10,005 nucleotides of DNA, taken from a bacterium. GTDB lineage: Bacteria > Bacteroidota > Ignavibacteria > Kapaibacteriales > UBA2268. The notes beneath the pieces were generated by a model. That model searched no databases, was not told the origin of the DNA, and was given only the letters and a program-made list of their open reading frames with translations. Shown piece after piece: positions 1 through 6,688 of the stretch. The stretch covers positions 1-10,005 of the forward strand of contig JAUHXN010000086.1 in assembly GCA_030426865.1 (NCBI GenBank), given 5' to 3'. Made by a program: the position numbers and the translations under genes. Each line of letters begins with the position of its first letter. The first letter of the stretch is position 1.

Positions 1-38
1 TCAGTGAAAACAATACGTCTCTACAATGTAATATTATA

Positions 39-127
39 TTACTCCACCACAATCACACTCTTAGTAATAGCATCGTAGGGTGTGAACAAATCTACTTTTC
101 GATTATTGTAAACTCTACTCGGCGATT
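39..127 (-). repeat. Imperfect direct repeat at the 3' end of the OmpA-family gene, with an out-of-frame OmpA-like tail
   Basis: On the minus strand the in-frame OmpA motif NRRVEF (bases 110-127) is followed 23 bases later by a similar stretch (87-104) that reads NRKVDL in another frame. The two share the strings aatcg and agtaga. The second frame is open through the gene's stop and continues as VDLFTPYDAITKSVIVVE to a TAA at 39-41. NR(R/K)V(E/D) is the usual ending of OmpA-like domains, so this may be a small tandem duplication or the remnant of an older C-terminus. The 23-base offset shifts frame, so the present gene stops at 92-94. Coincidence is quite possible. Bases 1-38 show only a short AT-rich palindrome (28-42) and no recognisable gene or terminator. 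Confidence 0.3.
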
Positions 128-2197
128 GAGTTGTCGTCCTTCCTCTGTGTCGTTAGTTGCTACGGGGTCTTTTTCCCCCATTCCCATAGAAGACAATTTG
201 GATTTATTTGCGTTATTTTTAATTAACCAATCATAAACTGAATTTGCACGGTTTTTAGATAATGTTAAGTTATTTGCTTCACTACCTACATTGTCTGTAT
301 AACCAACTATTTTGATTTTCATATTAGGATTTAGTTGGAGCAACTTTAGTAAATTCATTAGCTCAGAGTTAGATGATTCTTTGAGTTCATATTCACCAGT
401 GTCAAAAAATAGATTATTCAATCTAATAGTCTGACCAATTTCTATTGGTACCAAATATAAATTCTTTTCAATTTTTTCGAATTGATCTAAGTTAGTCAAG
501 TCAAGATTTTCAGAAATAGAAACGAATCCAGTTGCTTCAGATTTGAACCCGAAATTCACACCACGAGGTAATACTATATTGTATTCCCCTGTGTTTATAT
601 CCGAATTTGCTGTACCGTACTCTTGACCAGTAGTCAGATCGAAGTAATTAATCTTGGCAGCTATCGGCTCATTAGTTTTCTTATTCAATACTTTACCATA
701 TACCAGAACTACCGGTTCGGGTTTAGCACCTTCTGGTAATTCCAATTTCATTATATCGCCTTCACCTTTATATCCAGCAAGTGTTTCATCATAAGACCCA
801 AGGTAAGCATAGTCTCCCTTTGCATCTAAAGTCAAATTCAACTCGAACCCAGAACTATTAACAAATGGACCTAGATTCTCAGGTTCAGTCCAGTTTTGCC
901 AAGTTTCGTCAAGCCTTCGCGCCATCCATATATCAGCTGAGCCATATCCAGGGCGTCCAGTGGAACTAAAATATAAAGTCTTGCTATCAGGAGCTAGAAA
1001 TGGGTTGAAATCCATAGCTAATGTGTTTATAGTAGGCCCCAAATTCTTAGGTGCGGTGTAAGACCCATCTTCTTTTATAAAAGACACAAACAATGCTTGT
1101 TCATCGTGCTCTTCTTCGTTAGGCTGTATTCCTAATAAAAGTATCTTATTGTCAGAAGTGAAAAAATATGATACATATTTATTTTTGTTAACTAGATTAT
1201 CAACTGTAATTGTTTTCGGAACTTCCCATCCTGTTTTTGTCTTATTAGTAACAGATATTCCTGATTTATCTGATTCACCATTGGCCTTATACGTATTCAT
1301 CAGGTACAAAGTATTCTGGTCAGCTGAAGCAGAGATGATACCATTATGCCCACTATTATTAATAGGGAATGGTAATTTGGTAAGATTGCCCCAACTTTCT
1401 CCATCAAATTGACTTACCCATATAGTACTTTTCTCATTACCAATTTGTCGAGTCACATACATAGTATTTCCGTCCGCAGAGACATAACAGAATTTTTCAT
1501 TATCTACTGTATTGAACGGTAAATACTCTTTTGAAAGTTGTTTATTAGCCCCTATAACTTTCCTTACCTCATAATCGAAAGTAGTTAATTTGAAATTATC
1601 TATTTCTACTTTCATCCCTTTTTTCTCTACGAATATTGCAATATTACGGCCGTTATCTTTGAATTTGCCATACGCTGCTACTTGCTCATCGTTAACATAG
1701 CATTCAATCAGATTTCGTGTTCTAACTACTTTTATTCTATTCCATTCATTCATTTTATTAATGATAGATTCTTTCTTTTTCCATTCTCTTAAGTCATTAA
1801 ATTTCTTATTCCAATAACCGTTTAGCTTCCTGAATTGCGTACTTGTAATAGAAAACTTGTAATATTCTGTTATACCTTTATTCATACCAAAAACTAATCC
1901 ATAACCACTATTATCTGTTCCAGCTGTTTGTCGGATATCAAATTCAATTATATAGTTATTATTAATGCTGAGTCCCAAATCTTTGAATGCCCAACCTATA
2001 TTTTTAGTATTTGTACCTTCTAATTTATAAACTCCATTTTCGATTTTTAGATTTTGGGAAGTCGAATTTTTTAAATCCCAGTCTTTTGTATTGGGGTTAT
2101 CGAATTTTTCATCTATGATTACTTTATAGTTGGTTTGAGAGAATAAAGTAATCGCAGATAATAATACTAAAAGAGTAAGTTGGTAGAATAATTTCAT
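92..2197 (-). CDS. Secreted OmpA-family protein with lectin-like, PD40 propeller and carboxypeptidase-regulatory-like domains
   Basis: The 701-residue product is probably exported and anchored to peptidoglycan at the outer membrane. Residues 1-20 form a signal peptide with a short hydrophobic core ending LFSQ. Residues 25-207 look like a concanavalin/DUF1080-type beta-sandwich (DEKFDNPNTKDWD, then YIIEFDIR and IKVVRTRNLIECYVND). Residues 225-485 contain PD40/TolB-type propeller blades: SADGNTMYVT, SADQNTLYLM and APDSKTLYFSS followed by GYGSADIWMA. Residues 497-585 resemble a carboxypeptidase-regulatory-like beta-sandwich (VYGKVLNKKTNEPI). Residues 590-700 are an OmpA C-terminal domain with GYTDNVGSEANN..SKNRA; D635 and R650 are the expected diaminopimelate-contacting residues. 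This order is common in envelope proteins of Bacteroidota and relatives, often annotated as PD40/OmpA family, but the exact role is unknown. The ATG lies just before the signal peptide and has no clear Shine-Dalgarno sequence. The gene is transcribed away from pheT. Confidence 0.9.
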   Translation of the reverse strand: MKLFYQLTLLVLLSAITLFSQTNYKVIIDEKFDNPNTKDWDLKNSTSQNLKIENGVYKLEGTNTKNIGWAFKDLGLSINNNYIIEFDIRQTAGTDNSGYGLVFGMNKGITEYYKFSITSTQFRKLNGYWNKKFNDLREWKKKESIINKMNEWNRIKVVRTRNLIECYVNDEQVAAYGKFKDNGRNIAIFVEKKGMKVEIDNFKLTTFDYEVRKVIGANKQLSKEYLPFNTVDNEKFCYVSADGNTMYVTRQIGNEKSTIWVSQFDGESWGNLTKLPFPINNSGHNGIISASADQNTLYLMNTYKANGESDKSGISVTNKTKTGWEVPKTITVDNLVNKNKYVSYFFTSDNKILLLGIQPNEEEHDEQALFVSFIKEDGSYTAPKNLGPTINTLAMDFNPFLAPDSKTLYFSSTGRPGYGSADIWMARRLDETWQNWTEPENLGPFVNSSGFELNLTLDAKGDYAYLGSYDETLAGYKGEGDIMKLELPEGAKPEPVVLVYGKVLNKKTNEPIAAKINYFDLTTGQEYGTANSDINTGEYNIVLPRGVNFGFKSEATGFVSISENLDLTNLDQFEKIEKNLYLVPIEIGQTIRLNNLFFDTGEYELKESSNSELMNLLKLLQLNPNMKIKIVGYTDNVGSEANNLTLSKNRANSVYDWLIKNNANKSKLSSMGMGEKDPVATNDTEEGRQLNRRVEFTIIEK

Positions 2198-2358
2198 AAT
2201 GAGCTTTTTTAAATTTTGTGACTATTACTATGTACAATATAGTGAAAGTGAGAAATATTAGATTCAAATAAACAGTATTTTATTATTCAGATTACCTAGC
2301 TTGACGAAAAAATATTTATATTGCATTTTTTATAGCAAAACATACGCAAACACAATAA
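2198..2358. promoter_or_regulatory. Divergent intergenic region with promoters for the OmpA-family gene and pheT
   Basis: This 161-base AT-rich gap separates two divergent start codons and must hold both promoters unless transcription reads in from elsewhere. Rightward, TTGACG (2301-2306) is followed by TATATTG (2317-2323), one base short of the TAnnTTTG element of Bacteroidota, but the spacing is shorter than usual. Leftward, a TATATTG on the minus strand (about 2228-2234) has a TTTG some 23 bases upstream, within the range accepted for that group. Neither is a clean match. There is no Shine-Dalgarno sequence before either ATG. No inverted repeat that looks like an operator was seen. Confidence 0.35.
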
Positions 2359-4770
2359 ATGAAATTATCATATAATTGGCTCCGAGAGTATATAGACCTA
2401 GATGTACCATTAAAAGATTTAGTCGATGTACTTACTTATATAGGGTTAGAAGTAGAAGAAGTAATAGACAACAAAGCTAAGTACGATGGCTTTTATACGG
2501 CACATGTATTAAAAATAGTCCCTCACCCTGATGCTGACAAACTAAGACTTTGCACAGTCCAATCAGCTAACGGAGAACAAACAGTTGTTTGTGGTGCTCC
2601 TAATGTAGCAGAAGGTCAGAATGTAGTATTAGGAACAGAAGGTGCTGTGGTCCCGAGTGCAGGGTTTGCATTGTCTAAAAGAAAGATACGCGGAATAGAG
2701 TCCAATGGTATGATATGCAGCCAATCTGAATTAGAACTTGGAGAAGATAGTGATGGAATATGGGTACTCCCAGAAGGTGTTGAATCCGGACGACCAATAG
2801 CTGATTATTTAGGGTTGAATGATGTTACTTTAGAAATTGCTATAACTCCAAATAAAGGTGATTGCCTTAGCCACTACGGAATAGCCCGAGATTTGGGAGC
2901 TTATTATCGAAAAGAAGTCCGAAAACCTGATGTCAAGTTTGAAGAAGGTGGAGATGATGTAGCTAATTCGATTACAATCGAAATAGAAAATGCAGATGCT
3001 TGCCCACGCTATGCCGCCAGAGTAGTTAGAGGTGTGAAAATATCCGAGTCACCTGATTGGCTTAAACAAAGATTAACAGCAATAGGATTGAGACCTATTA
3101 ACAATGTAGTAGATGTTACTAATTTCGTTCTTATGGAATTGGGACAACCATTACATGCATTTGACTATAATCTAGTAGCTGGTAATAAAATAATAGTTAA
3201 AAATGCTAGCGACAAACAAGCTTTTACCACTCTCGATGAAAAGAAAAGAGAGCTTGACTCCGAGATGCTTATGATATGTGATGGCGAAAAACCAATAGCT
3301 GTAGCTGGTGTCATGGGAGGAATGAATTCTGAGATTAATGACAACACTACCGATGTTTTAATAGAATCAGCATATTTTAGTCCAAATTCAGTTCGTAGAA
3401 CAGCAAAGAAACTAGGTATATCGAGTGATGCTTCTTATAGATTTGAGCGCGGAGTAGATATAGATGCAGTAATATTGGCTGCTGACAGATGTGCTCAACT
3501 ACTTCAACAAGTAGCAGGTGGCACTATTGAAAAAGGGATAGTGGATGTTTATCCTAATAAGAAACAGGAAAAAATTGTAAAACTTCGTTACCAAAGAGTA
3601 GAAAAAATCGTTGGGCTAAAATTAACAAATGAAGCTATTAAAGAAATGTTGATGGCTCTCAATTTTAAGCTGATAAAAGAAGATGATGAAAGCATAGAAT
3701 TAGAAATACCAAACTATAGACATGATATAAATGAAGAAATAGACCTAGTAGAAGAAGTAGTCCGATTATACAACTATGATAAATTGGAACCCCAGTTTTT
3801 CGCTAATATATCTTTCGATGCACGTCCATTACCTGTTAATTTAAGATTGCCTACACTACGTAACAAAATCAGAGAATATCTAATTAGCAATGGATACAAT
3901 GAATCTCTAACCCAAAACCAAATAGATCCTGACTCAGCTGCTATTTTCACTGATAGTCCGCTAGTTGTAGCAAACCCATTAGGAAGGGAACTATCTATAA
4001 TGCGACCTTCATTGTTGCCTTCTATGCTCAGAGTTGTTAGTAGAAATATTAGACTAGGTACTTCAGATTTACAGCTATTCGAAGTAGGGAAAATATTTGA
4101 AACTAATGATGATGAATCGAATCAAGTAAAAGGTGTAAAAGAAAGAGAAAACCTCTTAGTTGTGTTAAGTGGCAACAAATATCAGGACAATTGGGATGTA
4201 AAAAACCGCAATGTTAATTTCTATGATATCAAAGGTTTATTGCAAAGTATATTAGAATTTACTAAGTTAAACAACGTTCAAATAATACAAAACAACGAAA
4301 CTGGTTTTGGTGGAAATTCATGCCACATATTATTAGACAAAACTAAAATTGGTACTGTAGGAGAAATCGATAGAAGGATATTGAAACAGTATGACATAGA
4401 ACAGTCAGTAGTAGCTCTTCTTTTGGATATGACTGAACTTTATAAATTACCTGAGAAACAAAGTAGATATAACAAAGTTTCTTCATTTCCTTCTGTAAGT
4501 CGAGATTTGGCATTTACTGTACCTGAAGAACTCGAAGCTGGTAAAGTAATAACTTTAATAGAGTCAAATGGTGGTAAATATCTGAAATCAGTTGATATAT
4601 TTGACGTGTACAAAGGTGAAAATATAGCAGAAGGCAAGAAAAGTGTTGCTTACTCACTTGAGTTTGTATCGAATGAACGTACTTTAACAGATCAAGACAT
4701 AGATAAAGTTATTACGAATTTAGTAAAGAATATAGAATCTACTTTCAAAGCAGAATTAAGAAAAAACTAA
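2359..4770 (+). CDS. pheT: Phenylalanine--tRNA ligase beta subunit
   Basis: This is the beta chain of cytosolic phenylalanyl-tRNA synthetase, which with PheS forms the alpha2beta2 enzyme that charges tRNA-Phe. At 803 residues it has the usual bacterial length. Domains appear in the expected order: the N-terminal MKLSYNWLREYIDL motif; an EMAP/OB-fold tRNA-binding domain at 40-150 (PHPDADKLRLC, VCGAPN, IRGIESNGMICS); the B3/B4 editing region at about 213-385 (RPINNVVDVTNF, GQPLHAFD, VAGVMGG, DASYRFERGVD); the B5 domain at about 405-478 (PNYRHDINEEIDLVEEVVR); the catalytic-like core; and a C-terminal FDX-ACB anticodon-binding domain at about 707-800 (FPSVSRDLAF to SNERTLTDQD). No key motif is missing. 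pheS is not in the window, and the upstream gene is divergent, so pheS is encoded elsewhere. No Shine-Dalgarno sequence precedes the ATG. The next gene starts 15 bases after the stop, so they are probably co-transcribed. Confidence 0.97.
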   Translation: MKLSYNWLREYIDLDVPLKDLVDVLTYIGLEVEEVIDNKAKYDGFYTAHVLKIVPHPDADKLRLCTVQSANGEQTVVCGAPNVAEGQNVVLGTEGAVVPSAGFALSKRKIRGIESNGMICSQSELELGEDSDGIWVLPEGVESGRPIADYLGLNDVTLEIAITPNKGDCLSHYGIARDLGAYYRKEVRKPDVKFEEGGDDVANSITIEIENADACPRYAARVVRGVKISESPDWLKQRLTAIGLRPINNVVDVTNFVLMELGQPLHAFDYNLVAGNKIIVKNASDKQAFTTLDEKKRELDSEMLMICDGEKPIAVAGVMGGMNSEINDNTTDVLIESAYFSPNSVRRTAKKLGISSDASYRFERGVDIDAVILAADRCAQLLQQVAGGTIEKGIVDVYPNKKQEKIVKLRYQRVEKIVGLKLTNEAIKEMLMALNFKLIKEDDESIELEIPNYRHDINEEIDLVEEVVRLYNYDKLEPQFFANISFDARPLPVNLRLPTLRNKIREYLISNGYNESLTQNQIDPDSAAIFTDSPLVVANPLGRELSIMRPSLLPSMLRVVSRNIRLGTSDLQLFEVGKIFETNDDESNQVKGVKERENLLVVLSGNKYQDNWDVKNRNVNFYDIKGLLQSILEFTKLNNVQIIQNNETGFGGNSCHILLDKTKIGTVGEIDRRILKQYDIEQSVVALLLDMTELYKLPEKQSRYNKVSSFPSVSRDLAFTVPEELEAGKVITLIESNGGKYLKSVDIFDVYKGENIAEGKKSVAYSLEFVSNERTLTDQDIDKVITNLVKNIESTFKAELRKN

Positions 4771-4785
4771 AATAAGATAAGCCAA

Positions 4786-6003
4786 ATGATCAGCGACAAT
4801 TTGATAAAAGAGATAAACGAATTCAAAGATTTACTAATTAGTGCCTCTACACTATTAGTAGAGTTAAAATCAGAAAATGAGACACTTCGTGAAAAAAACA
4901 ATGAGCTCTATGAGTCATTGATGAATAACGATAACTCGCTTTCTGAAGTAAAAGATGTAGAGTCAGATTTAAGACATAAATTGAAAGCTACAGAATACAA
5001 AGTAGAGCAATTAGAATCAGAAATCAAATCGCTAAGTGAAGAGTTGGAAGACAGAGAATTATTAGTTGAAGAATTAAAACTGAGAGATACTGAAATAACT
5101 ACTAATAATTTAGAATTGAAACAGAAAGTAGAGTCTCTATCGAATACTAATAATCAAAAAGACATAGTTATAGAGGATTTGAGAAATAATCACGAACATG
5201 TTAAAAGAGCCCTTATTACTAAGCAAGAAGAGATATTCGAAAAAGATAAAGAGATGGCCAATATAGTAGAAAAGAGTGCACATCTTAAAAATGAGATTTA
5301 TCATTTCAAACAGAAGCTAGAAGATTACCCTCAGTTAAAAGAGAAAGCCAAAGAATATGACAAATTAGTAGAGACATCAAAGGCAGAGGAAGAGCAGTTC
5401 CTTAAAAATATAGATGAACTAAAACAGCTTACTTATGCTTTGGAAACTGAACATAATCGTGAAAAAGAATTACTAAACAAGGACATAGAGCAAAAGTCTG
5501 AAACAATTGAATTGCTTGAAGCAAAGCTAAAACAAATAAGTGAGCAAGAGCAACCCGAAAGTAACAACTATGATTTAGAAAAAGAGATAGAAAAACTAAA
5601 AAGTGAGTTGGAGTTAAGAGAAAAAGAAGTCAAGGAATTAAATGATGCTGGCTATGGAGTTCTAGGACAAACCCTTTTCGGGACAATGACTTTTGACAAT
5701 ACTGATATAAAACGTGAAGGCCAAGAAGTAAGTAATCTTCAAGAAAAACTAGAGAAAAAAGAATTTAGAATAGGTTTACTTGATACGGAAAATAAAGAGC
5801 TTAAAGAGCAGTTAGAGCAACTAAGTGCTAAAAACGAGAGTATGGAAGCGTTGGTAAAGAAGAGATATAAGCAAATACAAGTATTAGAAGAAGAGTTAAA
5901 TGATGCAATAAGTTTCAAAATGGAAACTAAAGATAAAAGATTAAAATTAGCAGATAGTTTGGAAAAATATCTTCAAAAAATAGAAAAAATCATTGAAAAT
6001 TAA
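4786..6003 (+). CDS. Long coiled-coil protein upstream of zapA, function unknown
   Basis: The 405-residue product is rich in Glu, Lys, Leu and Asn and is almost entirely heptad-patterned coiled coil, with no signal peptide or membrane segment, so it is probably cytoplasmic. The N-terminus (residues 1-45, LLISASTLLVELKSENETLREKNNELYESL) reads like the short ZapB/leucine-zipper type proteins that often sit near zapA. Residues 46-285 continue the coil. Residues 286-312 form a clear non-coil break rich in Gly, Thr and Phe (AGYGVLGQTLFGTMTF). Residues 313-405 return to coil. The ATG lies 15 bases after the pheT stop without a Shine-Dalgarno sequence, and zapA follows after 60 bases. The position suggests a part in cell division or chromosome/FtsZ-ring organisation, but this is inference. 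Long coiled coils give spurious similarity to SMC, myosin-like and ATPase proteins, and none of the ATP-binding motifs of those families is present. Confidence 0.85.
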   Translation: MISDNLIKEINEFKDLLISASTLLVELKSENETLREKNNELYESLMNNDNSLSEVKDVESDLRHKLKATEYKVEQLESEIKSLSEELEDRELLVEELKLRDTEITTNNLELKQKVESLSNTNNQKDIVIEDLRNNHEHVKRALITKQEEIFEKDKEMANIVEKSAHLKNEIYHFKQKLEDYPQLKEKAKEYDKLVETSKAEEEQFLKNIDELKQLTYALETEHNREKELLNKDIEQKSETIELLEAKLKQISEQEQPESNNYDLEKEIEKLKSELELREKEVKELNDAGYGVLGQTLFGTMTFDNTDIKREGQEVSNLQEKLEKKEFRIGLLDTENKELKEQLEQLSAKNESMEALVKKRYKQIQVLEEELNDAISFKMETKDKRLKLADSLEKYLQKIEKIIEN

Positions 6004-6024
6004 ATAATTTTTGATATTATAGTA

Positions 6025-6045
6025 TAGTTTACAAAGTGTGAACTA
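6025..6045. repeat. Inverted repeat (9-bp arms, 3-base loop) just upstream of zapA
   Basis: TAGTTTACA and TGTGAACTA flank AAG. As RNA this gives a 9-bp hairpin with one G-U pair; as DNA it is a 21-bp near-palindrome. A run of seven A residues follows on the plus strand. A rightward intrinsic terminator would need T residues there, so it is not a convincing one. It lies 18 bases before the zapA start and could be an operator, an mRNA stability hairpin or a translational control element. Imperfect -10-like strings (TATAGT, 6023-6028) overlap it, so a zapA promoter may be here too. Confidence 0.4.
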
Positions 6046-6063
6046 AAAAAAGACAAGTAACAA

Positions 6064-6342
6064 ATGAATAAGACCGTAAAAGTAAAAATTGGTTATAAAG
6101 AGTATTCACTTGCTAGTGACAATGAAGCGAGTGTAATAGCTTCTACTGAACGAGTAAATGAACAATTAGAACATTTGAAAAAAGATTTAGGTAATTTACC
6201 CGAAGAGACTTTAGCAATTTTGGCAGCTTTGAATATAGCTGAGAATGACATTAAAAATGAAGAAACGATGAAAGAATCTGTAGATTATTTGCAGAATGAA
6301 ATTAGGAATATGTCGAATTTGTTAAAAGAAGCCATTTCTTAA
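6064..6342 (+). CDS. zapA: Cell division protein ZapA
   Basis: ZapA is a small cytoplasmic protein that binds FtsZ and bundles its filaments at the division ring. The 92-residue length fits the family. The N-terminal beta-hairpin/globular head (KVKIGYKEYSLASDNE, residues 5-20) matches the usual V-I-G-x-x-Y start. It is followed by the helix with VNEQLEHLK (about 31-39). Then comes the signature ETLAILAALNIAENDIK (about 48-64), close to the family pattern of Ala-Ala-Leu-Asn-Ile-Ala. A C-terminal coiled coil (LQNEIRNMSNLLKEA) completes the dimerisation region. The start codon has no Shine-Dalgarno sequence. The gene lies between a long coiled-coil gene and a non-coding gap before rny; linkage of zapA to rny recurs in Bacteroidota-type genomes. 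Divergence of ZapA sequences is high, but the motif and context agree. Confidence 0.88.
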   Translation: MNKTVKVKIGYKEYSLASDNEASVIASTERVNEQLEHLKKDLGNLPEETLAILAALNIAENDIKNEETMKESVDYLQNEIRNMSNLLKEAIS

Positions 6343-6393
6343 TGCGCTAATTATCATATAATCGCTTTACTACCAATTCATTACAGAATTATT

Positions 6394-6648
6394 ACCGCGT
6401 TTACTATCCTTGTCTTACGTAATAGAATCTATAATTACAATAATGGGAGTTAGACTTCAGTTATTGATATCGGGCCGCAACTACACATAGTTGTAGATTG
6501 TCAATTTTAAGTTATTTATAGAACTTAAAAAGGGCCAGCGGATTTTAGATATAGTTGAGCTTTCACCCACCGTGTTTGGCTTTGGGTTCAACACGTCACA
6601 TAGCCGTTACTTTTATGTAGCGAGCTAAAAGGGATGGTAAACGTTGGT
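6394..6648 (+). ncRNA. Putative multi-branched structured RNA (free small RNA or rny leader)
   Basis: The 346-base gap 6343-6688 has no convincing ORF but much pairing potential. Bases 6394-6409 pair with 6632-6648 as 16 bp with one bulged T and two G-U pairs, closing a 255-base domain. Inside it are these elements: a hairpin 6419-6438; a 13-bp hairpin 6438-6466 with one G-A mismatch; ATATC 6467-6471 with GATAT 6548-6552, and CCGC 6475-6478 with GCGG 6538-6541, enclosing hairpins 6478-6493 (CAACTA/TAGTTG) and 6505-6530 (9 bp); a possible pseudoknot 6565-6595; and a 10-bp hairpin with one bulged A, 6601-6627. The region is also richer in G+C in patches than nearby gaps. No intrinsic terminator separates it from rny, which favours a leader, although processing could free it. 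A location after zapA recalls 6S RNA (ssrS) in Gammaproteobacteria, but the fold is not rod-like. Class and function are unknown, and the folding was done by eye. Confidence 0.5.
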
Positions 6649-6677
6649 TATTTTATTCGAATCAGTCGGTTTTTATT

Positions 6678-6682
6678 AGGAG
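6678..6682 (+). promoter_or_regulatory. Shine-Dalgarno sequence of rny
   Basis: AGGAG lies six bases before the ATG at 6689. It fixes the start of rny and stands out because pheT, the coiled-coil gene and zapA have no such element. It sits 30 bases after the closing helix of the proposed structured RNA, so folding of that RNA could influence access to it. Confidence 0.7.
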
Positions 6683-6688
6683 AACTAG

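Noticed and set aside
28..42. AT-only palindrome GTAATAT-T-ATATTAC as terminator of the OmpA-family gene
   Set aside because: The stem is weak, almost entirely A-T, and has no T-run on the minus strand after it.
1149..1412. 87-codon plus-strand open frame inside the OmpA-family gene
   Set aside because: It is antisense to a well-supported domain-rich gene, its translation shows no recognisable motif, and it has no ribosome binding site.
6383..6388. ACAGAA resembling a conserved RNase P RNA string
   Set aside because: It would be at the wrong end of the RNA, and the other RNase P conserved regions are missing.
6410..6435. TTGTCT plus a perfect TATAAT (6430-6435) as a promoter for a shorter, 6S-sized RNA starting near 6445
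   Set aside because: The spacer is only 14 bases, and such a start would lose the closing helix. It is kept only as an alternative to test by transcript mapping.
6444..6491. Tiny ORF (ATG at 6444, 15 codons) in the zapA-rny gap, a possible leader peptide
   Set aside because: No ribosome binding site, no run of regulatory codons, and it lies within proposed helices.
6535..6540. GCCAGCG-like string (CCAGCG with preceding GG) suggesting a TPP riboswitch
   Set aside because: The CTGAGA element and the rest of the TPP consensus are missing, and rny is not a thiamine gene.
6656..6663. TTCGAATC resembling the T-loop of tRNA or tmRNA
   Set aside because: The flanking bases do not form a T-stem, and no acceptor stem, CCA end or tmRNA 5' motif is present.
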